Numbered from the stretch's first letter, positions 1-19,626 are shown. The stretch: 64,000 bases of DNA from Hyperoplus lanceolatus (GCA_026929865.2 CM049397.1:1711001-1775000); one strand, 5' to 3'. Numbers and translations are program-made. The notes: generated by a model not told the origin, from the letters alone.

Positions 1-612
1 TACAGAAACATTCGGTCTGCCAATTTAAAGAAAGATGCAACCAAACTGATTGGAAGATGCTTCATCATGCAGCAAGATAGTGATCCAAAAAAACTGCAAA
101 AACAACAAAGGAGTTCATCAGGGGCAAGAAATAGAAGGTTATAGACTGGCCAAGTTAATCTCCAGACTTAAACCCTTTAGAGCATGCATTTTAACTGCGT
201 AAAAAGGAGACTGAAGAGAGTAACCCCCAAAACAAACAGCAACTGAATGAGGCTGCGGTGAAAGCCTGGAAAAGCATCACAAAAGAAGAATGCAAAAGTT
301 TTGTGATGTCAATGGGTCACTGGCTTGATGCAGTTATTGCAAGCCAAGGATTTACAACAAAACATTAACTTTCACTTAAATTCACTTTAAGTCTACCTGT
401 TCCAATACTTTTGCTCACCTAAAAATGTGGTGTTCCTTTACAAACAATGCTTTCTTCACAGTTGTGTATCAGATACTAATATCTGGAAATGAAAGCTGAA
501 ATGTTGATCTATTGTCTCATATTAATATTTTGGTGTCAAACCCAAATGTTTCCAGTCTACAGCAAAAATAAAGGAATTGGCCTCACTGTTCCAATACTAT
601 TGGAGGGGACTG
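1..612 (+). mobile_element. Tc1/mariner-like DNA transposon, 3' part
   Basis: The segment ends in an inverted-terminal-repeat-like sequence (ggaggggactg, ending at 612) followed by a TA at 613-614, the usual Tc1/mariner target. Positions 1-370 carry a badly broken copy of the transposase C-terminus: the conceptual peptide resembles the part just before and after the last catalytic acid of fish Tc1 transposases, but has stops and shifts. The left end lies outside the window. The element stops only 63 bases before the splice acceptor of the first visible pias2 exon, so its end forms part of the branch-point region. Family assignment is from memory of fish repeats. Confidence 0.75.
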
Positions 613-675
613 TATGTCTTTTTAAAATATTTTTCTATTTTCCTATGCACTCTTCCTGTCCACTCTGTGTTCTAG

Positions 676-7932
<7,257 letters not shown>

Positions 7933-9519
7933 GCCACACAGCCAGCCTATCAGATATTGTTTTACTAGACCGAGCCACAGCCAGCCCACTGGACCTTTTC
8001 AGGCCTGCTTTCTGTGACACTTTGACTCCAAGCAATGTGCACAAGACATGTGGAGTTTTGCACAAAAGCACCCATATTTTTAAACACAAATTGAATATCT
8101 GCTTTGGTCTGCCACCTCCTTAGGAATAGCTGGACGCCTAGATGACTGCAGCTGTGTGCCATGCCAGCAGCATAGGCTCAGTGGAACATTCACTTCATAT
8201 AAAGACTAAAGCTTAAGGAACTTTACCAGAGAGTCTTTTGGCCTGGATTTCCTGGCAAGAAGATACATGTCTGTAATCCTTTTTTTAACAGTTGCCCCCA
8301 GTGTTCAGAATATGGACAACATTGAACCTGTTGTTTATACCAAGTTGTTTTCTTGCCCATACGTGTTAATCAGACTTGAACCTGGTTGATCTGAACGGTG
8401 TGCCTCATAGCATGGAACAGAGTCAGGGTGGGCGTGACTCACTGTCCTCAACAAGACTGTTTTTCACCTGACATCATGCGTGGAAGTGGGTGAATGGTTG
8501 GAAGTAGGAAGCTGCTCTGTGGACTGATAAAGCGACTGTACTGGATCAGAGCTGGCTTTCTAAGGCCTCATTTTGCCTTTCATTCACACTCATGTAAACA
8601 TGAAAGGCGGGTAAGCCATTCAAATGATTTTATTGGTTTTAACAGTTGTCACTCAGTATGTTGATCAGGTTTATTACATGGCAGCTTTCATATCATACTG
8701 ACGTAAAATGTTCCTTTTTATTTTAGTCAGAGCAATAATAGTTCAGCAAGTGTTCAGTTAATAAAAGTTGTTAACTTAGTTCAGACACTCAATACAGGAT
8801 TCCAGCTGGTCCATACCACTCTGCCCTTCTGCTTTACAAACTGTTTGCTCATTTAACTTGCTTATTAAAGTTGGAAAACATGATTTTGTTTTGTTAGAAA
8901 GCAACAATAGAAAAAGAACAGGACGTAAAGGAATAGTTCAAAATGTAGGCTTATTTGCTTTCAGAGGGACATGTTCATATTGATGTCAATCTGATGTCGG
9001 TGATTTAAGTACAGACCTGGAGTCAGGGTGTAGCCTGGCTTATCAGGAAGACTAAAGCAGGGGAATGGCAACCCTGACTCTCTTAAAAGTTTCAAACAGT
9101 CTAAAAGTCACTTCTGAATTTGTACCTCATTTATTTGAAGCTATTATGTCGTTATGCTAAGGTAGGTTAACCATGTTTCAACTCTAGCTCTGTGCTTAAC
9201 ACAGACATCAAATTGATATTCACATTTCCTAAAATGGACTGTTCCTTCAAATTCAGCTTTGCTTTTGCAGGAGCCGGTTCAATTGATTTTGAGATGATGT
9301 GAAGGAGTTTATATTCCTCTTAAGATGGTGGAAAACCTCTGACAAGTTCATGTTGCCAAAACATCCCTTCATTTAACATTTAAAAGTCAACTGTGTATTT
9401 CTTCTGAACTGTGACCTCTGTGCTGTTTTTGGATTTTCTTGTATGCAGATGATGCTATGTTGTATGTATGGGATGGGATGGGGGGGACTTGGAATTAACA
9501 TTTGCTCAGTGTTAACGCC
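7933..9519 (+). other. pias2 3' UTR and downstream flank
   Basis: Follows the pias2 stop. A canonical aataaa lies at 8760-8765 and could be the cleavage signal, giving a 3' UTR of about 850 bases; others further on cannot be excluded. No second gene or mobile element is recognised before the Tc1-like element at 9522. Confidence 0.45.
8760..8765 (+). terminator. Candidate pias2 poly(A) signal
   Basis: aataaa about 830 bases after the stop codon on the coding strand. The choice among possible signals is inference; transcript ends would decide it. Confidence 0.35.
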
Positions 9520-9521
9520 TA

Positions 9522-10249
9522 CACTCACCGGCCACTTTATAAGGTACACCTGTTCAATTGCTTGTAAAAACAAATAGATTATCAGCCAATCATATGGCAG
9601 CAATTCAATGCATTTAGACGTATTCAAGACAAGAACTTCGCAGCTGAAATCAAGACTCATCAGACCAGGCAATATTTTTCCAATCTTCGATCCTTTGAGA
9701 ATTGTAGCCTCATTGTCCTGTTCTTAGCTGACAGGAGTGACACCCGGTGGGGTCTTCTGTTGCTGTAGCCCATCTGCTTCAAGGTCGTGTTGTGCATTCA
9801 GAGATGGTATTCTGAATACCATGGTTGTAACAAATAGTTATTCGAGTTACTGTTGGCTTTCTATCATCTCAAACCAGTCTGCCCATCTTCCACTGACCTC
9901 TGACTTCAACAAGGTATTTTCGCCTACACCACTGCCGCTCACTGGATATTTTTTCTTTTTCGGACCATTCTCTGTAAACCCTAGAGATGGTTGTGAGTGA
10001 AAATCTCAGTAGATCAGCAGCTTCTGAAATACTTAGACCAGCCTGTATGGAACCCTCGACATTACTATGTTCAAAGTCACTTAATCCCCCTTTCTTCCCC
10101 ATTCTGGTGCTCGCTTTTAACTTCAATAAATTGTCCCGTCCAGGTCTACATGCCTAAATGCATTGAGTTGCTGCCATGTGATTGGCTGATACGTTTTATG
10201 TGTTAACAAGAAATTGAACCTCTGTACCTAATAAAGTGTCCGCTGAGTG
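9522..10249 (-). mobile_element. Internally deleted Tc1-like element
   Basis: Flanked by TA on both sides (9520-9521 and 10250-10251). The ends cactcaccggccactttat and its partner cactcagcggacactttat (reverse strand) form inverted repeats of about 30 bases typical of a widespread fish Tc1-like family. On the minus strand 9869-10102 encodes the transposase N-terminus, MGKKGGLSDFEHSNVEGSIQ followed by AGLSISEAADLL and ISRVYREW, a paired-type helix-turn-helix. The catalytic domain is almost wholly missing, so it is a 728 bp deletion derivative. Confidence 0.9.
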
Positions 10250-10251
10250 TA

Positions 10252-11007
10252 TATGCGAGACCACTTTCTCACAGTTAACAGCAAGCTATCACAAACATGG
10301 ATTATCGGGCAGCTACTGTAACATACCTCCATTATCCGGATTGCTTGCTGTTCCTCCCAGCCATCAGGAGCTCAGTCTCGGGGACCTACAGTCCATTCTT
10401 CTGGGCTTGAAGTGGATTCAAATACCGACACATAAGAACAGCACTGTCAGCATCTCTACCTGAATTACAGATGCTTATGGAAAAGTAAGGCTCATTTTTT
10501 AATATCGTTTAGGTCGGGGCTATTGGTTTATTCACAAATGAAGCTAATGAATGTTGACGAATGCGTTAAGTTGTTACAAGGGTCTATTCATCCAAATTAG
10601 AAAAATACAAACCCACTTAGCCTTAATGATATCTTGGTATAGGGATGTTTTTGGTTTAATGTGAACATGTTTTGAGATTGGAGTCTTTATGCTATTGAGT
10701 TGTGCTATGAAAAATTACATTTAAAAAAATTACACTGGCAAATTTAAACTAAACCTTGTGCATTGAGCGATACCATTAGAGGTAGGGGAGAACACCTGTT
10801 TGTTATTTTCTAGATTCAACCCTTGGTAATTTAGAATATCAAGTAAAAAGATACAACATGCAATATCAATTACACAAACAATTTTCCCATTTTGTTCACA
10901 CAGCAACAACAAAAACAACTATCATGCTATTTAGTATGTGCTATTTAGTATGTGCTATGTCCCAACATGTCACTTGGTACCATCTGGGTGGGCAAATTAT
11001 GGTTGGG
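10252..11007. other. Intergenic, nothing recognised
   Basis: Short ORFs only. A duplicated phrase tgctatttagtatg occurs near 10925-10945. No mobile-element ends or coding signature seen. Confidence 0.5.
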
Positions 11008-11009
11008 AT

Positions 11010-12013
11010 TTCTATACATCCCTAGAAGATGTTCTGATGTGATAGATCCTTTGTATTGGTAGCTTTTTAGTGGTTATCCCCTCTTAAGTATAGGCTACTG
11101 TAATGGAGGTGAGACACTGCAGGTGAATAGGGTAAAATCTTAACTTATAGATATCATGAAACTTTGCCAGTTGATTACTGACATTAAAACAATTATTTTT
11201 ATATTACTATTTTGTCAAAGGTTTGAATAAATATGCAAAGTTGGCAATATCTAACTAATGCGAAAATTAGCCTTTTGAAAAAACAATTAAAAAGTGTTTT
11301 TATTATTATTTCATTTGAACAACTTGTATGTGTCCACAGAATGGACAGAACAGATACAGCCTTTTTTTCATTTTATCAACACAAAAAAAACGATCAAAAA
11401 ACAGTGTTGTCTTTTCCACATGTTTTAAAGAAGAGAATGTCTCGTAAATAAACATGTGAAGCATATATATCAACTACCCTTTCCATAATCATTCCCAGCA
11501 CTATTCTGAGGGTTATTACTGAAGGATGTGTTCATATGTTGCAAATTTGTCTGATTTATGATACATTTTCTTAAAAACATGCCGAAAAGGCAACACTGTT
11601 TTTTGATATTTTTATTTTATTTAAAAAATGAACAAAAGGCTGTATCCATATTCTGTTCTGTAAAATCTGTAGACACATATAAGTTACAAAAATGAAATAA
11701 TGATTTTAACTAAAAATACCTAGTTTTGGGGCTTTAAAAAAAATTCAATTGTATGTATATTTAGGCGGATAATACCAAATGTGCACATTATTCAAACATT
11801 TCTGAAAAATGTGTAATGTAAACAATAATTGTTTTAATGTCAGTCATCAACTGGTAAAGTTTCATGATATCTAGAAGTAAAAAATGTTAGCCTATTCACC
11901 TGCAGTGTCTCACCTCCATTACAGTAGCCTATACTTAAGAGGGGATAACCACTAAAAAGCTACCAATACAAAAGGTCTATCACATCAAAACCTCTTCTAT
12001 GGATGTATAGGAT
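11010..12013. repeat. Kilobase imperfect palindrome (fold-back element)
   Basis: The left arm 11010-11455 is matched in reverse complement by 11545-12013. The outer 200 bases match very well (for example gtattggtagctttttagtg near 11055 against its complement near 11950), and the inner part is more diverged but still alignable through tgtgtccacag/tgtgtctacag and aaaaaacagtgttg blocks. The loop is about 90 bases centred near 11500. No coding capacity or target duplication is evident at ctatacatcc / ggatgtatag. It may be a Foldback-type element or a head-to-head duplicate. Confidence 0.85.
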
Positions 12014-13124
12014 ATAAACAATCACAACTAGAATTAGTATTTGAATTAGTGGGAAGTGTCTGCATAGAGGTCACTGTTTTGGGAAAGTATAGGCCTACAT
12101 AAGTTTTTTTTCTATTTAGATGCTGACAGTTGATGGTAATTACTAATGTGATTGTGTGGGATTCCTTGTCATGCTTTTCTGTATTCATTGTTCATACATA
12201 CTGGACTTGGAGTTACTATAGAAGCATAATCCAGCTCCGGCCTCAAACACACTGACCGCGGAAGCGCCCCTATTTGCCCCTGGGCGCCTGTGCTCTGGGG
12301 TAGTTTGACTTGGTTCCATCTGGACAGATCTGTCTGTATATACTATCTATGGTCTGTTCTCACCAGACGAACCGCGCTGCACAGGAAGGCCCGGCACTCC
12401 TTGCGCGCAGCAACCATCGTTTCGGCGTATGCTCCATTTTTTCCGCGAGCAAATCGGACAGACACCACATTAAAACCCCATTAAACTGGATAAACAAACA
12501 CGATATTAAGGTTTGTATGTGTTAAATGAAGCATGGAAAGAGCAGGGTCTCTCCTCCTAAAAAGATAAATAAAAAAATATCACGACTAGGACCCACGGGT
12601 CTACTGTGGACACACGCGCAGTAGGCCTGGTTTTCTAACTACTACATTTTTTACTCATAAGGTTGCTACTAACACATGGTAAGACCAGCGCTTTCAGAGC
12701 AGACAGGGGAGATTCTCTCCTGGTTTGTAGAAAATCATGTTTGGACAGTGTGTTTGAGGAACAAGACTGTGTCCAGTGTGTTTGAGGCCTCACTTGGAAA
12801 TTTCTCACCATGTCAGCAGACTCTGAGAAAAGGTACAAATTCACAAGGTTTTTCACAGGATGGTGAATTACAAACGTGTCTGTTATAACTTTATCTGTAA
12901 ACTTTTGAATTGTGGTATCATGTGTGGGTGTCTTTATGATTAAAAGTTTTATTTTTTTATTCAGTTAGCATATGTCTCTCTTGGAAGTTGGAAGTAGGCC
13001 TAGTCCAAAATGTTCTTCTGCTCAAATGATGGTATTCCAAAGTAAAATGCATTTTACTGATATTATTTATATACACACACATACATATGCTGTTTTCAGA
13101 TGTCTCACATGGGGAAAAAATGCT
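12014..13124. other. Intergenic, nothing recognised
   Basis: A modestly GC-richer island lies at 12230-12450 with CpGs. No homology recognised in the short ORFs on either strand. Confidence 0.5.
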
Positions 13125-13128
13125 TTAA

Positions 13129-13642
13129 AGCTCCCATATTATACACTTTTTGGTACTATTATACACCATATTATATGCTCTTAGTGGTCCCTAATACGTT
13201 TTTCTTTAATTGTTTGCTGAAAAAAACTTTCAGATAATTTATTGTACTATGCTGATGTTCAGCTAATCTCACAATGGCCTATTTTTTAAAAAGAGCTGCA
13301 GCTCCCCTCGTAAATATACAATCTTTGAGCTCCCCCCGCCCCCTGTCCGGAAGCGAAACCAGATACGCCTCGCCCTCTGTCTGTCGGGGCCGTGGACCAA
13401 TGAGAAATAGGGGTGTGGGCTGCACAGTGGAAGCTTCTGGCTTTCTAGTTTGTGAGGTCAGAAACGAGGAGAATTCTGACAGGAGTATATTGGGGGGAAG
13501 GGTGGGGGTTTCAGAAAGGGGGAGAGTGAGAAAAGGAGAGATTGTTATTTTTTAAAATATTTTGGCAGTCTCTAGGCACACCGTGGACCCATGGATATGT
13601 TAGAACACATTTAAAAAGTGCATTTAGCATAATATGTGACCT
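13129..13642. mobile_element. TTAA-flanked MITE (514 bp)
   Basis: Ends agctcccatattat and ataatatgtgacct are inverted relative to each other (AG[C/G]TC.CATATTAT) and both are bordered by TTAA (13125-13128, 13643-13646), the piggyBac target. No transposase. A related end occurs at 41756-41771. Confidence 0.75.
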
Positions 13643-13864
13643 TTAAGGGCCATACATTTAAGTAGGCAATTTTTTTCGGCTGACCAGACTGCTGAAAATT
13701 TGTATTGATAGGAAGGCATTTCAACAGAGAAGAAAAACGCTCCTCTGCTTTGCCACAGGAGGGCAGTACAACCTCAACCAGTAACACAGGCCAGATTGAA
13801 TGGGATGCCCTCTGAATTCTGTTTTACCAAGACCACAATCTGGTAATTTTAAATAGTCATTTAA

Positions 13865-15142
13865 CCTTCCTCTCGTGTTAGGGTCGCCACCGACCCGTTT
13901 TGGATTTCAAATGCATAAAAGAACCACTTACATTTTGTTTATTGCATCAATATTTCTTGACTTTGTCAGGAACCTCTATTTCAACAAAATAAAAAAAATA
14001 AATTTCACTTAATTATAAAATTCTCTGGTGGAAATTATAACACTGGTGGTGTTAGGGTCGTTTTCCACCCGATTATAGAATAAGATGTAAAAAACAACTA
14101 GAGCCAAAACTGAAAATCATAAGTGCACTGTCAGCCAACACAATGACAGTCAGCTCCTCTCCCAATCATGTGAGCTCTGGGGAGGTTCTCATTTTGACTT
14201 TTTTTGCCCTTATACCTGCATAAAAGCGAAACAAACAGATGGGCATATCCAGACATGTGAGGTCAATTCAGTATAGAGCTGGTGACTTGAAGAGTGCTCA
14301 TCTCCTATTTGCAGTATTCAAAAATGAGGAGATATACCAGTTCTGGATCATGTTTTTGGTGAAAATGGCCACCTGATTCTAAAAATAAGAGGTGTCAGGT
14401 CTGCCGAAGCACTAAGGACAGAAAGATAAACGGATTGTGCTTTACCTGCAAGAAATATCTCTGCAAAGAACACTGAAAGTGTTGCTTTTTGTCACACATC
14501 TGAACATACAACCAAACATATGCACACAGAGACTTTTACTCAGTTTTTTTTTTACTAGTTTTGGAACTAGTAATTGATTTCGATTGGTTTGATTTGTTGA
14601 TTGGTTGTTGTTTATTTGACCTTACAAATCTATATCTTGTGCTGTGACTTGTTCTGGTTTTCATTGTGTGTTTGTATAATGCTGAAATAAAAGTTTTTTT
14701 TGCTGTTTTCTGAAATAAATATATATGGTTCGTAATTGACCAGTAACACCATAGATGTTAAAAAGGTCAATAATATTAATCTGAAAAAATAAATAAAACA
14801 AATTTTGTTATTTTGTGTTCTCATACCCCTCAGTAATAATCAGGTAACACAACAACCAAATATTTATTTATCTGATTCTCTTGAGGTTCATTTTACCATT
14901 TTTTTAATTGAAATTGAGGCGCATACTGACTAAAAAAAGGCCCAGCCTCCTCCACCAAAAATATTAAAAACAATATATTCATGGATAAGGGATCCTAACA
15001 AGGTAACCAAGAGATGAGAAACAAACTGGATGATAGATCATTGTTTTTAGTGTTTTTTACAGCTGATTTCAGACACGAGTCGAAACCGCCCCGTCCATGG
15101 TAACACCATGGATGGTAGCAGAAAGTTAACACAGGAGGAAGG
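13865..15142 (+). mobile_element. piggyBac-like element remnant
   Basis: TTAA on both sides (13861-13864, 15143-15146). Terminal repeats ccttcctctcgtgttag and the complement of taacacaggaggaagg match at nearly every base. Inside, 14384-14476 encodes a transposase tail. The 1278 bp length is about half of an autonomous piggyBac-like element, so the catalytic core is deleted. Confidence 0.85.
14384..14476 (+). pseudogene. piggyBac-like transposase C-terminal Cys-rich domain
   Basis: Open for 30 codons to a TGA: NKRCQVCRSTKDRKINGLCF followed by TCKKYLCKEH. The CxxC ... CxxC ... CxxxH spacing is the zinc-binding tail that ends many piggyBac-family transposases. Nothing upstream in this frame makes a long ORF, so this is a fragment left by internal deletion. 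Confidence 0.8.
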
Positions 15143-15146
15143 TTAA

Positions 15147-16995
15147 AGGCCTGTTTGCAAATTATCCTACAAAGGAACGTGCAAATAATTGGGTTTTTAT
15201 CTTTAAGTTCATATTCCCTTTGAGACACCAACAAAGCTTGACTGACATCGTTCACTGCCAGAAACTGTGCTATATTTGTTTAAAGAAAATAATCGATAAC
15301 TTAAAAGTTTTGAATTTGCGAAATTGATCCTCAACTCAACACCAATTGTTTTTTTTATTTGAAATGAGTCGTAAGGCTTCAAATCAGGGAGAAACGCAAC
15401 ACTGGCATTTCCCCCACAATGACCCCCTGTCAACTGCAGGGCAATGCTATTTTTAATCTTTGTGAAATGGTGAGCCCACAAGGCCAAATTAATCATTGTA
15501 CACTCAACACGTCAGGTCACAGGATGACAGGAGAGCTGGCACGGGAAAGTATGGGCAGAAAGGGGCTAAAGTCAGCCTGGGAAATCAAGTATGGACTCAG
15601 TGAAGGTCAGAGCCATAGTCAGGTGTATGTTCGCTCGCTGTCAAACAGAAAACACCACAAAAAGACCCAAGTAGTATAAAAAAATTCACTAACATGTAGA
15701 AATGAGATAACATACTTTACATACATAAAAACATAGCAGGAATAAAATTCAGATTATGTTAGGGAACAATTACTTTAATAAGGTGGGGGAACGTTCGAAG
15801 GTTTGTCTATACTAAACAAAAATAAAAGGAAGGTCTAGGACACATCCCAGTGAGAGGTGCCAGCCGATGTAGTGCTTTATACAGAGGGCCAAGGTATGTT
15901 TTTAAGTCTCTTTTTCAATATGCAAACTTTTATACCTCAACCAACACATGTCATGTACGTTATTTAGAATTGTTGTGCAAACAAAAAGATAAAGTTACAT
16001 ATGTAGGGGAGACCAGGGCATCTTGTTGCTCTCACTTACATTTCTCAGCTTCAATACAGCAGCCATTCATTTTCTACATTATATTAAATAATGACTTCTT
16101 GGGAACAAATGTATAATTGTAAGATTTACATTCTCACTTCAATAATGATTTATAAATGCTTGAATGTGTTCAAACAATTGCCTTTTTTGTATTATCTATT
16201 TTTATTGGTGAATCGATGCTTTGGTTATAAAATGTCATGAAAACGTAATATTTTCGCATCACATTTTCCTTCAGACCAAGTGATTTTAAGTTTGTTTTTT
16301 TGTACTAACAAGTCAATTTAAAGTTTGTTAAACATTTAAAGGCATTAAGACCGGGAACACAAGCCAACCTTAAAATATGATTCAAAAGAGTAAAATATAA
16401 GACAATAATAATAAAGATTACAGTGCAGTGTAAGATCCAAATCTAGTTCATTTGTTTCTAATGGATCAATTGGTTGTGCAGCACAGACAATAATTACAAT
16501 ATATACAGTAATATTGTCTGAAAAAGTTACATTTTCTATGACCATTGATTATAAGTATATATTACTTCTTACATACAAGTCATTTCAAAGTGCCTTACAC
16601 AGACCGAAAGGCATTAAGACAATAAACATGCTGCAGTATGTATTGTGGTTTACATGCAATATGCTACAATTTGGACATACTTATACTGGTATATTTTGTT
16701 ATTACGTTGTGCCTTGAAATTGCCTCTTGGTTATAGAGTATATCCGTCTCATAACCGTATTTTTTCACTAGGGAGGCTCAGTCCATGTGACCTAACTTCT
16801 GCTGCAGTGGATTGTGGGTCAGAATCGCCCAACAATTTGCTGATTTAAAGGTGGAGTCAGTGATTCTGGAGAACACTTGAGAAAATCACTTTTTGTCAAA
16901 ACGAGTGAATGTCTCCTTTATTACCTGTCTCCTGGATTACCTGTCTGGTGTTAATACACAGCCTTGGATCTGTTAACTGGTATGTTGTACACAAA
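15147..16995. other. Intergenic; possible solo MITE end at 16849
   Basis: Mostly AT-rich with short ORFs. ttaaaggtggagtcagtgat at 16845-16864 looks like one end of a TTAA-type MITE, but no partner end is found within the window. Confidence 0.45.
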
Positions 16996-17345
16996 GGGTA
17001 TGTAATTATGATAATAATAATATATTCAATTTATATAGCGCTTTTATTGCACTCAAAGCGCTGTAAAAAAAACGGGGCCTAGCAACATGCAAGTTCACAG
17101 CGTTGGCTGTGTATTACCCCAAAAAAAATGTCAACGCACACACAGTACATAGGCTAGGGTGGTAGTAAAACTAGTGGTGGCTGGTATTACATCTAGGGTG
17201 TCCACCATCTCTACCATTGAGTCCTTGAGCAAGACACTTAACCCCAAACTGCTCCAGGGGCGTTGTACTATGGCTGACCCTGCGTTCTGACCCCCTCCCC
17301 CCCGAAGTGTGGTAACTTGAGAGGGGATGACGGAAAGCCAAATTT
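16996..17345. mobile_element. Composite SINE-like sequence
   Basis: At the left, ttcaatttatatagcgcttt and actcaaagcgctgtaa are the reverse-oriented 3' tail type of fish SINEs (compare aagcgctatataaa at 51206). At the right, ccttgagcaagacacttaac reads in the opposite sense and is the central block of another SINE. Neither has an intact tRNA-like head here. Confidence 0.55.
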
Positions 17346-17427
17346 CAATGTAACCATAGACTAATAAAGTAACCTTTTTTCTTTTTTTAAGATTTTTTTT
17401 TTCTCTTAGTCTTAATCCAATTCCCTA

Positions 17428-18866
17428 GCATGCAGAGTATATGGGCCATAAACTCCACATGGACCAAAATGAGAATCTCGGCATGTTCGGTGTCACACAT
17501 GTTGTGGCAGTTGACGGCTACAGCAGCAAAATTGTTGCAAATGCCACCATGCCTGTGAAAAATCACCTTATTATTTATGAGCAAGTTTACAGGTGCGTCC
17601 TACACTATAATTGCAAAGTAAACTTATGTAATTATGTTTTGTATAGCCCATCACAATGAAAGTATGATCCAAGTATTTTATGTATTTCAGCGTAATGCAT
17701 TTGACTCTGTGTACTCTGTGTATGTATGTGTCTTAATTGTACCAGATGTGCAGTGGGTGCCAATGGGATGTGGGACCAAGTCAGAGTTGACCATGGCAAG
17801 GAGTTCTATCTGTGCCTGTACATCCAGGAGATCCTTTCCAGGCACAGGTACAACCTCAGCAGGCAACCTTACCTGCAGACTACGTCTTCAAGGGTAAGTC
17901 TTTCTATTAATACTCAAAAGGGAGACAAAAGGTAAAATCAAATTATATGGCCAAAGTCAAAACTGACAGAATCTTGGCCTTGCGTTGTGTCTTATTTGTT
18001 TCGTGGAGTGTAAGATGGATTCTGAAGCAGCAGAATATGTCAGGATTTGTCCACAGCTTGGAACACACTATTTTATATAATATATAAAATATGTAGCAGT
18101 TACAACTAATTTTAAGCAGATTATTGCCGTCACTTCTTTTTCAAACATACTGCATCATGTGTTCACAAGGTGAACACATGATACACAAGGTTCTTAGGGT
18201 GGAGCGGATTTGGCCTGAAGTCAATAACCGGGTGAACTACCCACTGAAGCCCTGGTGCACCTGACTGACCAAGAGGTCATAGACATGCAGGACAACACGG
18301 TGAAGTTCTGTGTGTCTAACCTGACCTGCCAACTCAGCCAGATTGGGTTAGACAGGGTTGTGCAGTCATGGAATGCACATAGGATTCCAGGTATGCTTAA
18401 AATATATTGTGAATGAATCACGTTAGCCCAAAATAAACTTACTAATAATAATAAAATGTTTTTATTTGCTATTCTCTTTACCATTTAATAATATATATTT
18501 ATGTGATATAAATGTGAACATATGCTATACAAAATAACCTTACTTTGGCTTTAAATGTTTCCTTTACAAGGCAGAGGAATACCTAACGAACTAGCTGCAG
18601 GAGGATGCCCTGCAGTGATATCGGAGGACCTGCTACCCAGTGCTTCTGTTGCTGCTGATCAATATGAGCAGGAGTTTGGAAGCTCTCTCAGCAGGGAGGC
18701 AGCCTTTGGTGTGGACCCCTTTCACACTGAGGAAGACAGGAGCCGGTCAGAAAGGGACTTTGTGGTGGCCTAATCTGTAATCTTTGACAATGTGGTCAAC
18801 AATGACCATAGTGTTTTTAATGAAGCCCTTTTCTGCCTGCTGAATGCCACAGAGAAGAATGTGTGA
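17428..18866 (+). pseudogene. Decayed spliced integrase-core (DDE/rve-like) gene
   Basis: Four exon-like segments with GT-AG borders: about 17428-17592, 17754-17893, 18198-18390 and 18571-18866. Joined, they read HMDQNENLGMFGVTHVVAVD, GYSSKIVANATMPVKNHL, then [58 protein letters not shown]. The D in MDQNE, the D in AVDGYS and the E in HGKEF look like the acidic residues of an integrase core. I remember similar uncharacterised integrase-core proteins in fish and other animals. This copy has a frameshift after PLKPW, a junction frame problem before exon 3, and an in-frame TAA at 18771. It is either a young pseudogene of a host-like family or a transposase gene of an unnamed element. Confidence 0.7.
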
Positions 18867-18960
18867 AACGTTTTGATGGATGTGTGACTGCCTGTGTATG
18901 TTTGATACTAGTACAGTATATGTTAATCTGTTTTCACAGTGGAGTTCAGGAAAATGATTA

Positions 18961-18966
18961 AATAAA
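18961..18966 (+). terminator. Poly(A) signal of the integrase-like gene
   Basis: aataaa 95 bases after the terminal TGA, on the same strand; its survival suggests a gene-level copy, not a processed fragment. Confidence 0.55.
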
Positions 18967-19311
18967 ACCTGTTGAAGGACACCACTTGTGTCTGCGAATG
19001 CTTTTGATTGTCCTTGAAAAGATACTTTTTGTTTATGTAGTTATCTTAATTTAACTGAACAGCTGCAACATGTATATTTGTCCAAAAACATGTGAATACC
19101 TCTTTATATCCAAACAAAATAGTATCTAGAATTAAACACATAGAGAATGATTCTCAAAAATAACTACATTTTAATTGGAAAATAACAATTTAACATAACA
19201 TTATAAAATTCAATATTTTTAATAACTTATTTAATTTAAAAAAGAATAAAACATAAAAATTAAAGGTACATTGATTACTAAAAAACAGGAACATTTGGTG
19301 GGAAAAAACTA

Positions 19312-19626
19312 TTAAGAAATGATATTGTCCAGTGCAGCCAGTGCCTCATCCAGGCCTACCACTGCCTGCATGTTTTCCCCTATGAAGGGGCCTCTGCATT
19401 TCGGGCAGTAGCTGTGGCTCTCCTGCCACTGCTCCATACAGCTGCTGCAGCCCAGGATGCTTCTGCAGCAGCTGGCAAACAGAGGCTTCTTCATAGGATC
19501 TGCATCGTACATATAGAGAATGTTTATATTAGTGTTTATATTAGCTTCGTGTACTTGTCGTGAAAGTCCCGCGGACATAGTCGTCATGTTTGGGTTCATA
19601 ATATGAGGCGCTAGCCGCCCGCACAC
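19312..19626 (-). CDS. Small RING-like Cys-rich protein, 104 aa
   Basis: The C-terminal half reads ADPMKKPLFASCCRSILGCS, SCMEQWQESHSYCPKCRGPF and IGENMQAVVGLDEALAALDN. The CC...C..C...W.....CP.C pattern is a partial RING/U-box-like zinc site, lacking a clear first CxxC pair, which may sit on an upstream exon. The N-terminal 45 residues have no recognised pattern and may be leader or UTR. It lies tail-to-tail with the integrase-like gene, 445 bases apart. I recall similar small Cys-rich tails in unnamed multicopy animal proteins, but give no function. Confidence 0.5.
   Translation of the reverse strand: MCGRLAPHIMNPNMTTMSAGLSRQVHEANINTNINILYMYDADPMKKPLFASCCRSILGCSSCMEQWQESHSYCPKCRGPFIGENMQAVVGLDEALAALDNIIS

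Noticed and set aside
9737-10000. + strand ORF across the Tc1-like element
   Set aside because: Shadow of the minus-strand transposase N-terminus and element flank.
10236-10463. 75-codon + ORF next to the Tc1-like element
   Set aside because: Overlaps the element end and has no similarity I can see.
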